DNA of 64,000 nt from Amorphophallus konjac (Eukaryota > Streptophyta > Magnoliopsida > Alismatales > Araceae), in NCBI GenBank assembly GCA_022559845.1, contig CM040123.1, forward strand, positions 319,033,933 through 319,097,932, given 5' to 3'. Each line of letters begins with the position of its first letter. The stretch's first letter is position 1. The position numbers and the translations under genes were made by a program. Shown one piece after another: positions 12,001-23,800 of this stretch. The notes beneath the pieces are model-generated. The model was not told the origin of the DNA and ran no database searches. It was given only the letters and a program-made list of their open reading frames with translations.

Positions 12001-15000
12001 AACAGACACATCAGATGGATGGTGATACACAGTACTCTTGCCACTTCCTGATCGACCTGCATAAGCGTTGGCAGCATCGTGTCATCCTTAATTATTTGCC
12101 CTGTGCTCTTCTCAGCGTACGTTCTCGATGAGTCAGCTGAGCCAACATACTTTACTCAGGCATCTCGATCGGTCACTAAAGTGGCGCGCTGCCAAGGCTC
12201 CTGAGTTCGACGCGCTGCTCTACAATGATATATACTAGGTGTCTCCTTCCTTCCCCTTCCATGAATGTCATTAGCCCTGTCAACGGAAACGCCGCATCCG
12301 AAAAGTTGATCCGAGTTCGATTGGTTTTTTGGATTCGGATCAACGTATGGGACGGGCAATGAGAAAGTCGGGGCGAGTTCCTCCTGATCCGAAATCCCAA
12401 TTGTCGGATCGGGTTCTCGGGGCGCCGTAAAAGCCATCTTATCGGGGCGACATTGGGATCTCGGCAGACGACAGTCGACAGCTCACATCTGCCTTTCTCC
12501 CCTTTTCGCCTCTCTCCTTCTCACCTCTCGTCTATCTAGGGTTTCTCCGACGACGGCAGGCGACAGCAGCGGTCTCTCGACGACGGTGACGCGATCTCCT
12601 CGACCACCCTCGACGGCAACAACCATAGTGACGGCGACAACGACGGTGATCTTCCCGATCGCGATCGGCTTCCCTACTCGGCTCTCTGCTCTCGCCGTCT
12701 CAGAACATGGTTTCTCTCTTTCTCTTTCTTCCTTGCCTCCTCTCATCTCTCTCTTTAGTGGGTGTGGGTGTCGGCTTCATCGTCGGGGATGGGAAACCCC
12801 CCTCTGGCACCCGTCGATCGGATTTGGGTGGGGTTCAGAAGAACTCTCTATGATCGGATTTGGGTGGGGTTCATAACATATCTCACTCTATGTGATCTCT
12901 TTATCTCTCTCTTTGTGATCTCTCTCTCTGTCGTCGATCGGATTTGGGTGGGGTTCAGAAGAACTCATTAAGAAATCTGGAGCATATTTGAGCGGCTTCC
13001 TCTTCTTCTTCTTCTTCCTCTTCTCTTCCCCCCTGTGTTACATCCCGCTTCTCTGAATCTCTTTCTATAGTCTCATGTCTTCTGCTAGAACGAGGAAAAG
13101 GAGAAAAAAGTGATTTTTGGGAGCTCTTTTACCTTTGTTTTTTCTATAGCATCATGAGTTTCTAGGTGGCGAGGAGTTTCAGAATAAAGATTCAGATCCT
13201 TTTTTGTTTTCTGGGTTCTTGATTTCACACTAATTAGTCTCGATTTTCAGAAGCATTGCGAAAGGTTCATATCTCTATTGATGATCTGCAGGAGTTTCCT
13301 TGCGTTATTTTCATCATTTAAATGCTACAGATGGAATCAATTGGCATAATGGTCCATCCATGTTTCAGTGGCCGATGCTCTCTCGCTTGAAATTGAGCAC
13401 AACTACAGTTGTCCTAGTGGACATCTTTCCTGGCATGCTAGTGATGCCATCATGCTTTAGCATCAGCTTTTGACTTTGATGGTGCAGAGCTTTCTGTTAA
13501 TGAGCCTAAGGAATCCTCCATAGCTCACATGGATGTAGATCAAAGTTTCCTACCAATTCCTTCTGCAGTTAAGGCTTCTATCTTCGAAAGTTTTGCAATA
13601 CAGAATATGGTTGAGTCTGAAACTGATGTGCATAAATGGGGAGTCTCCTTTATTCTTGAAAAGGTATGCATGTATGTTACACTAGTTAGGAAATTTTATT
13701 CATTTTACACATGATGGCCACTAGTGCATTTGTGCATTACACTTTCTTTGTTCACACCTCAGTTGACAGTAATTCACATGATGTCAAGTATAGTTAACAC
13801 ACTGTGACTTTGATGCTGTTCATTGGGTTAATGACACCATCGTTGCTTATGTTTTTGTTACTTGTTCATTCTCTCATGATAGTGAATTAATTTGATGATG
13901 AATGGTATCACTACTTCTGATGTCATGGAGGCAAATGTTGCAAAGCTAGGCTTTGACATGGAGGGAGGCAATGTTGTTAGGGCATACAGTTTGATGAGCT
14001 TTCCTTGTGCACTGTAGTACTGTCTCTAATTATGCAGTGTTACTTGCAATTGTCAGTCAACAGGAAGAACATAATTTGGCTACAGAAGATGAAGGTCTCA
14101 GAATTGATGGGGTTCTAGTTTTCAGTTAACTGATAGTATAAAATGATGTCTAAGCCATCAAATGTCAGCAGAACAGTTTTAATGCAAAAAATTCAATGGT
14201 GAAGATATATTCAGCATGTAATACCTAGTGTGAATTACATTTACAAAGATACACGTAGCAAACAGTACAATGATGGATAGTGATTGCTGAGAAAAGGCCA
14301 TGTATTACACGACAGTACAAATGTCTTCTTTCTTCACCTGTCATTTCATGACCAGAAGCAGTGATGGGAGCTGAGAAGGTAAACAATAGACAGAGAAAGG
14401 ATCCAATTGTGAAGGGTGTAAAAGTAACTGTGATCTAATCAACTTCATCAGAAAAATCTGATTTGGATGCTTACCTAGATGATGATGTGTCCCCATTTGA
14501 GTCATTATGCTTTTTATTGCTCAAGATAGTTGTGATCAAATATTTTTTCCTTGTGGCTTTTAATCTGCTGCACTCATATGTTTTAACTGCTAAAAACAGG
14601 TATGTCCATGGTGACATAAAGCCCAATAATTTGCTAATTAACTCTCCTGGAACTTCTGAGCAAAAGCTGTTTCTTGTTGATCTTGGACTTGGTAATAACT
14701 CTGTTTCTGTTCATACCTCTGGAATATTCTATTATCTCCAATATTATTTCTGATGTTATCAGCCACTAAATGGAGAAATAACTCTGGTGGACATGTTGCA
14801 TATGATCAGCAACCAGATAAATTCAGGTACAGTTAATGAGTTAACTATATATATTTGTGCACTATGACTGAAACTCTCTCTCTCTCTCTCTCTCTGAGTA
14901 CTATTGGTCATTTTCCTTAAGGTTGGTGTATTTTTTGGAACTTTAGGGGGGCTGTGGAGTATGCTATTGTTCACATACACCTGGGAAGAACACCAAGCAT

Positions 15001-18000
15001 GAGAGATGACTTGGAGTCTCATGCATATACACTAATTCTTCTTTGTCATCGTTCTCTACCTTGTCAAGGACTGGAAGTATAGATGTCTAAAGCTTTATAT
15101 GTGGTGCATTATCTGATGTTTCCTTTACGAGTTTGACATTTTGGATCTTTTGGTATAGGGAGAGGATAAAGGGAATTGGTACTTTCTTGTTGGTGACAAG
15201 AAGATGTCTACACCTCCTGAGGAACTTTGTTGCTCTCTTCCACAACATTTCAGGGAATTTTTGGAGTATGTTGTGAAGCTCAAATTTGATGAGAAGCCGG
15301 ATTATACAGGATACATGTCACTATTTAGAGGTGTAGGATGTCCAAGCAGACCAATTCCATTTTGAGTGTTTACCAGGGTACATGTGAAGGAGAATAGGTA
15401 ACTGAATTTTGTGCGGTATGTTTTTAGGATAGCTGGAATTCAGAGCATTATTGCATTTCTCATATGTTAATTTCTTATATGGTGGTTTAACTGATGAATG
15501 ATAGTTTGGCAGAAAAAGATTCCATTGCTATGGTATTCTTTCTAATCTTGAAATATAATTAAGGATTGGTGGAGGTACAACCCAGAGTGCTCTAGACCTC
15601 CATATAGATGGATATTTCACAATTCTGCCATCCTTTTGGAATTTTTGGCTTCACCCAATGATTGGATGTGGAAAAATGATATCTACAAGTTTAGAAGAAA
15701 ATCAAATTCTTCGCTCGTTTGTATTGCCAGCAACTCAATTCTTTCCTTTATTCTGACATGTTTAGGTTGAGTGATTTCTGGATGAATTCAGAATTAGTGG
15801 ATATCTTTTATTATGGGGTTACTTTTACATTATTATCTCATTTGTTCTCTGTTCTCTTGCAGATATTTTGGTGCATTCTCTTGGGTATTAGTCCATTGGA
15901 AAAGCTTGATATGTAGTACACTTCTTCTTCAAGGATCTAGACATCCTGTTCTCTTTCTTCTGTAGGTTATGTCAGCTTGTTTCTCAGTTGGATGGGCAAT
16001 TACAATATCTTATAACTATATAAAACAACTTTCAGGCCCATTACAACTTGCATTCTTCATAATCCATACCATTGTCTTTAGATCCCAAATTTCTATTGTT
16101 CATTTAGCCCACACTACTTGCTGAGGTTGTCTCCTCTGCTTGAGCGCGAAATTACTATATTCTAGAATATAATCTATTTATTATGATTGGCATACCATGA
16201 GTACGGATGACACCTGTAAATGTCCTATCCATTTACATTTTATCCTTTTCTTTGGCATGTGTACATGCATTAATTATAGATTCATGCACAAAAATTGTGA
16301 TATCCAATTTGTGGTCTTTTCCTCAAAGTACATGCCATGTTTGGGCTTCCTTATTCCTTTGTATGATGACATGTTTTTTTTAATTTGTATTCTTTTCTAC
16401 TTGCAGGGTTAATGAACTTCAAGGGTTCTGTAGTCAATCCATCTGATATTTTCCTCTTCTCTGTTCTGACTGCTCTAAAAGGTTTCTATCCTAGGAATGT
16501 CATCAAATATTTTTGGGTGCTCAGTAGCCAGGCAAAATAATTCATGCCTATCTTGGAGATTTATTATTTTCATCTTGGAGAAAATTTCAGAGCTCTTTGC
16601 ATTTATGCATATATGATTCAAGGTGGAAACTTCTTTGAATGATATTGGCGGATTTGTTGAAATTTCTGGATGCTTGGAACAGAGAACTCTTATGTCTATT
16701 TGTTGAAATTTCTGGATGCTTAGATGCTTGGAACATGAGACAATAGATCCGAAGTGTCCAAAAGTTTTTCGATTCAATGTAATATATCGATATGTATGGA
16801 TCCCACGTGGATCTATAATTGGTACAATTTGTGAATGGCGTGGAACAGAGAACTCTCATGTTTATTCAAAACTGTTTTTGTATGTGGGCTTTTCTGTGGG
16901 CTTGCACCATGTTCATATGCCCACTAATATCGTGTATAGTATGTAGATCCGAAAATTCAGATCCGAATTCAATGCCAACATGTAAATTTGGATCCCCTAA
17001 TTCATTACCTATTAAAGATGTATATGATAAGATTTCGAGTTAGATCCGAATCCGAAAACTTAAATTCAGATTCGGATTAGATCGAATTTAAAACATTATT
17101 TCATTTCGGATTCGGGTCAATTTCGGATCTGATATTATCGGATCCAGATCTGGATCATGAAAGATCCGATCCGGATCCGACCCGTTTACACCCCTAAATG
17201 TCATCGGCTGTAAATGGGTTTTAAAACTCAAATAATAATCTGGATGGTTCCATTAATCGTCACAAGGCCCACCTAATGGCGAAGGGATTTTGACAGCAAC
17301 TCGGAGTTGATTTCACCGGCACATTTATTCGTCTTGTTGTTAAGATTTCCACTGTCCGTCGTATTCTCTCTCTTGCTGTAGTGTCGTCTAGGTGGCATGT
17401 TCATCGACTTGATGTCTAAAATACTTTTCTTCACGGTGTTCTATACGAGACGGTCTTCATGGAACAACCACCGGGTTTTGTCCATCCACAGTTCCCTTCT
17501 CATGTCTGTCATATGCATATAAGGCTCTTAGCCTCAATTTGATACGGAGTTAGGTTAGAGGTGGGCTAACTCAATATGATTAAAGTAGTCTGGTGTTAAC
17601 CCATTTTTAATTTGATAGGAGGATAATTAATCTGATAGGAAAGAGGTGGGTTAATCCACTTTTAATCGAGTGTGATTTGATAAATAGTAAGTTAACTTGA
17701 TAATGACGACCAAAAATATTATATTTATATATCATTTTAATTTTTTTAATCTCAAATTATTTTACTATATGTTACAAATTAAATATATCATAAAATAAAA
17801 ATATTTTTGATAAATATCATCATTTATTTTTTATAAAAACATCAATAATGTCACTAATTAAAACTTAAAAGTCTAAAATAAGATTAATTATGAATTTAAA
17901 AAGTCTAAAAATTGAAAAAATTGAAAAAAAAAATAATCTCCACGATCCTCAGAAAATGCACAACGCATCTATAACGTTCCGGAGCTAGAAAAGACAGCGG

Positions 18001-20785
18001 TTCGTCCTACACGGGGTTCCGCAGACTAATTAGTCAAAAACCCGAGTAAACCGTAAAACGTACTCTAGAGTCCACGAAAGTGATCCGAAACTCACAGATC
18101 ATAATCTGAAAAATATCCAAAAAATTTCGATACGTCACATTCTATATGATAAATATATTTTATAAATATATTTTTTTAAATAAATATATATATAAATATT
18201 TTATGATTTGAAAAATCTAAAAATAAAAAATAAAAAACATTATCCCCACGATTCTCAGAAAACGCACAACGTGCCTATAACGTTTCGGAACTGAAAAACA
18301 CAGCGATTCATCTTACACGGGGTTCCGCAGACTAATCAGTCAAAAATTCGAGTAAATCGTAAAACGCACTCCGGAACTCACGAAAGCGATCCGAAACCCA
18401 CGATTCCTGATGTAAAAAATATCTAAAAAACTTGAAACGTCACATTCTATATGATAAAAATAAAATCATAAAAATAAAAATATTCTTAATAAATAACATC
18501 ATTAATATTTTTGATAAACAACATCAATAACATCACTAATTGAAATTTAAAAGTAAAAAATAGCATTAATTATGAGTTTATGTTATTCTTCATCTTTAAA
18601 TTTTTTTATATTAATGTTTAAATATTTTTGATATATACTATATATATAATACATCATGAAAATAATTTTTTATAAATAACATTATTAATATCACTAATTA
18701 AAATTTAAAAATCACAAATTTTTTAAAAGTTATTGTTTATTTTAATATCTTTATTTTTAAATTTTATAAATATTTTAAAGAAATCTTGCATGATAATTAT
18801 ATTATTGTAATAATAAATCTTTTGATAAAAACTATCACTAGTATTTTTAACTAAAAATTAGATACGATAAAAGTTATAATAATTTAATGTGAAACGTAAA
18901 CAAATATGAGAGAGATGTAGTGAGAGAGAGAAGTTAAAAGTAGCAAATGCATTAAATGACATTTAATGAGTGGCATGGTTGGGTTAAAAGCTACGGAAGG
19001 TGGGAAGGTGGATTTAGTAATCCATGGGTAGCCCTGGATTACCCCCCTTTCTGACCGGATTAACATAAATGCCATATCAAAACATGTTGAGTGTTATCTC
19101 TTGGTTAACTTTCGATTAACCCTCTCAATCAAAGTGAGGCTTATTTGTCTCGCTTTGAAAAGGTGTTAACCCATGGTTAACCACTGGTTAACTCTGAGTT
19201 AATTAAAATTGAGATTTGATTGGAGGCCAACCCTAATCGGATTTTTTGCAGCATTAATCACGGGATAATCTCGAGCTTCGAATCCCAAGAGTGAGAGTGA
19301 GTTACGGTCTGTCCCGATTATCTCCCTCCCTCTTACATAATATAATGCTCACCTCTCTCTCTCCCCCTCCCTCTCTCTCTCTCTCTCCCCTAATTAATGC
19401 ACCTTCTCTCTCACACACCTAATGCTCTCTCTCTCGCACATACTCACCCTCCCTCTCTCTCACACACCTAATTAATGCCCACCCATATCTCTCTCTCACA
19501 CAAACATATTGTTATATCTCTCTCTCTCCCCCTCTCTCACACACATAATTAATGTCCACCCGTATCTCTCTCTCTCTCTCTCGTACAAACATATTGTTAT
19601 AAATTTTATCATGGTTAAATTTTTAATTAGTAATATTAATAATATTTTTTATCAAAAGTTTTATTATTATAATGATATATTTATCAAACAAAATTTATCA
19701 AATAAAATTTATTTTCATGATATATTATTATTGTAACGATGTTATTTATCAAGTAAAATTTCTTTCCATGGTATATTATATTTATAGAATATATTCAAAA
19801 TATTTAAAAATTAAGATAAAATAAAATTTTTAAAGATAAATAGTGACACAAAACTGGGGTAATTAATGTCATTTTTGACTTTTAAATTTTAATTAGTGAT
19901 ATTGCTGATGCTATTTATCAAAAAAAATATTTTCATGGTCTATTATATTTATAAAATATTTAAAAATTAAGATAAAATAAAAAAAAATTAAAGATAAACA
20001 GTAACATAAAGTCGTATTAATGTTGTTTTTTACTTTTAAATTTTAATTAGTGAGATTGTTGATGTTATTTATCAAAAAAAAATTATTTTCATGGTATAAA
20101 ATATTAAATAAATAATAAATAATAAAATTTTTTAAAGATGAACAGTAACATAAACGCGTATTAATGCTATTTTGTACTTTTAAATTTTAATCAGTGAGAT
20201 TAATGATGTTATTTATCAAAATATTAATGATATTATTTATCAAAAATATTTTTAGTTTTATGATATATTTAATTTGTAACATATATATTAAAGTAATTTA
20301 AAATTAAAATAAATTAAAATTTTTAAAGATGAATAGGAACTTAAACTAGTAATAAATGTGTGTGAGAGCTAGAGAGTGACCAAAGAGAGAGAGAGAGAGA
20401 GGAGAGGAGAGAGGTAGAGAGAGAATTAATGAGAGATATATTAAAAATGTAAAAAAATATATAAATATAATATTTTATTTATCGTCGTTATTTGTTAACC
20501 TACTACTTCTCAAATCACACTAGATTAAAAGTAGATTAATTAACATACCTTCTTATTTTCAAATTAATTATTTTCTTATAAAATTTAAAATGAGTTAACT
20601 ATGGACTACTTTAATCAAGTTAAATTTACCCACCTTTAATCTAACTCCGTGTCAAATTGAGACTTATAGTCTTCGATAGGGCACCGTGCTTGGTTTCAAC
20701 ACTTGACCACAGACTGATTCTTCACTATTTTTCCTTTTGCGCCCTAATCTCACCATTTACATCATTGTCTACATTTACATCATTG

Positions 20786-20842
<57 letters not shown>

Positions 20843-23800
20843 CGATGATATATATTCCCGTCACCGACAACTACACATCAGCTATCACATCCCTTATTGC
20901 CTCTCTCCAAGCAGATTTATCACTACTTACGAGATTTGGGTGCAGCCTATTACTTCCTTGACATACAGCTTCTTCCACACGCTAGGGGCTGTCTTATTTC
21001 CCAGACCAAGTACGTTGCGAATCTCCTTCGTTCATCAGGGCGCACGGCCGGTCTCCATCCACACCCACCGAAACTAGCTCCAATTTTGCTCCTGCGGCCG
21101 CCCGTCTCATGGATGATCCGTAGTCCACATATATATATATATCAGAGTGTGGGTTTGGGCTCTTCAATATGTTTACCATGCACTACCCACCCCAATGTCG
21201 CATAATTTGCGGTTAATCGGGTCTATCAATTCATGCGGGCTCCCAACCGAGGAACATTGGCCCCCGGTAAAATCGTAGCCCTTCGATGTCTAAAGGGTAC
21301 GGTGTCTGATGGGATTAGTTCCTCATTGGCCATTCCCCTCGCGAGCTTCGTGCCTTTTAAATGATGCGGACTGGGCTACCTGTCATCTCGATCACCGGTC
21401 TACTCTAGTGGCTATAAATTAATATATATCCATCCCTCGGCCGCAATCTTATTTTTTTTGGAGCGCGCGCCAAACAAGCAGTCCACTGTTGCTTGCTCTA
21501 GCACTGAGGCGGAATATTTACATAAGACTGGCGGCCGATGCTACGGCCGAGGTGATCTGGCCCAGAGTCTCTACTCTTGGGAGATTGGTGTGTTGGTAAT
21601 TTGTTCTCTTCATCTGACACTGCGGTGCGTGCGGCGCCACATATCCTGTGGCTAATCTGGTGTTTTCATGCACGCACGGAAATATGTGGAGATCGATTGT
21701 CACTCTGTTCGTGCATGAGAGGGTGTGTGTGGCTTTTGGAGTCCTCCGTGTGTGTGCTCTCTCTCCACTCACGTACGTGATCAGGTCGCGGATCTCCTCA
21801 CCAAGTCGATCGCTTCCAGGCCCATGCATGGTTTGTTTTTGTTGCGGTACGTCCAAGCTCAACGTCGACGAGGCGCCATTGGGCTTGCGGCCAAGTGTTA
21901 GGGGATCAAGCGTTCCACAGAGTCCACATCTGAATACATACGCCACAGGGAGAGTCCGCATCGATCCTCATCGGATATTGTGGCTGGCTGTAGGGTCTTC
22001 ACCGGGATGAATTCCTTAGGCCATACGTACATATATAATGGGTTCCTGATTTGCTCTGTATTATCATCAGGGTTTACCCTGATCACATGAGGACTGATCT
22101 GTTCCCCTTCCTCTCTGGTGTTTTAGGACTCTTTTTAATTAAGAGTCCCTGTCATACGTACACGTACTCTCTGTAACAAAACTGCTGGTATGGTTGAATA
22201 TATATGGCCGACGCCGGCTCCCTGCGCAACAAGATTCATGATACGGCGTGCATCCATATATATTTGCTCCCGTGTGTGTAGTTAATTGATTCACCAAACC
22301 GTTCAGAGACCAAGGAGGGGCAACGTATACGTTTACGGAAGCGAAGGGACAAAATCTCATACAATTAATGACGTCCAACTGTGAATTAATTAATTAGAGT
22401 ACGTACATAACCAAGAGATTCATAACAAAATCGAATTTTGAGGGGAAAGATATTTATATATATACCTCATAGCTGGAGAAGATTGTGGGCTGGAGTTGCT
22501 TGATGTCGAGAGTGGGAATGACCACGTTGGTCAAGGTCTGGTGCAACTTCGTATCCCCCAACTTTTCCTTGATGATTTTGTGTAGGTACTCTCCATCATA
22601 TTTAGGTCCACGGAATCCCTTGATTATTTTGCGAATTCCAGCGAAGAGTCCCCTAGATCATTTAACAAACGCAAGTGTTGCTGTGTTTTAGATATAAGCT
22701 CTCAATCTTTGTGGATCATTCACTTGGTCGTCCGTAGATCAAATCAAAAGGCAAAGAAGAACGGATGAAGAGAAGAGAGTACAGCTGCACCACAATATAT
22801 ATATATACATATATATGGCTTAGTTTGATATATATGCTCATATATATACTTACCAGCCAATTAAAAAGGAACTTTTCTTGCAGGCTGCCGTACGTATGAA
22901 AAACTAGCTACGTACAATGTATATATGGTTGTGTACAAAGTGCAATACTTCCTTATGATCAGACTGCTGAAAGAAAAGCTTTCAAAATAACCGGGTATAT
23001 ATATACATACACACACACACACACACACACACACCACAAACGAGAGAAAATATTATAAGTCAAAATCGAACGTATACACCTGCAGGAAACATGACTTTTT
23101 TTTTTGTTTTTGGCTTTCGCTTTACTATACCTATTCTGATTCTAGCATGGTCGCTTAATTATACGATGGTAAATGAATTAAACATCAAAAAAAGAAAAAA
23201 TCAGTACTCGATCTGCGGGAAGATCTTGGGGCTGTGATCAAGGTAGAAGGTGGTAATATCTTTGGCAGCAAAGAGAGGACGGTTGTTCTGGCTTGGAGCT
23301 GTTAGCATGGCAGTCACAAGGCCTCCAGTGCTTGTCCCCGCGATCACATCGAAGTAGTCCGCTATTCTCGCATCATCACCATCGAGATCCTGTTGCGGAT
23401 TACAACACATGCATTCACCTCAATTATTGATTAATTAGAGTCAAACGTGAACCATGCATGCTGCTAGCCCCCTTTCTTATTAATTAATGTGTCTCCTTAA
23501 TCACAAGGTAGGAGGAGAAGTACTGCATGTGTCTCAAGATAGCAACAATTAATATGATCTAGAAATTAAGGATGATTAAATCACCAAGTTTGCGTGATGA
23601 GGACTCGTTCTTTCTTTCTATATATCATTTAATTCCCAGCCCCGATCGATGCGTGATGTGGATTTTTATTCAGCCAAGGGGTTTGAAGAATCGTCATTAA
23701 GACCGCAAAAACCCTGACCTGACCTGACCTGGCATTTCTACTTCTCCTTTTCTTTTTCAACGGTCAAAAAGGGTTTCCCAGTATAGAAAGGGGTTTGAAG

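Larger units (their letters stand above)
12272..17196. mobile_element. Non-autonomous hAT element carrying host gene exons (Pack-hAT)
   Basis: The 4925-bp element is bounded by a perfect 8-bp duplication AATGTCAT (12264-12271 and 17197-17204). Its ends are TAGCCCTGTCAACGG and, reverse-complemented, TAGGGGTGTAAACGG, a hAT-type terminal repeat similar to that of the MITE at 3018. Subterminal ends are rich in GGATCCGATC-type motifs. Removing it with one duplication rejoins copia sequence within the stretch encoding VIGCKWV. It has no transposase. Instead it carries a GC-rich 5'-UTR-like region (12480-13000), a possible exon (13466-13663) and exons of a casein-kinase-1-like protein (14600-15365). 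Confidence 0.85.
9896..22305 (+). mobile_element. Ty1/copia retrotransposon in patatin intron 3, twice interrupted
   Basis: The element runs opposite to its host gene. Its 3' LTR (21896-22305, TGTTAGGGG to GTTCA) and PBS (TGGTATCG, 9932) are recognisable. Gag, protease, integrase, reverse transcriptase and RNase H remnants follow in copia order. Only about 36 bp of the 5' LTR remain (9896-9931), matching the last bases of the 3' LTR (TTCACCAAACC...TTCA). Two later insertions (12272-17196 and 17531-20663) break it. Removing them with their target duplications leaves about 4.3 kb, an ordinary copia length. All reading frames carry stops and shifts, so it is dead. Confidence 0.85.

Noticed and set aside
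21518..21961. 147-codon minus-strand open frame
   Set aside because: Antisense to copia RNase H and LTR; no independent coding signal.
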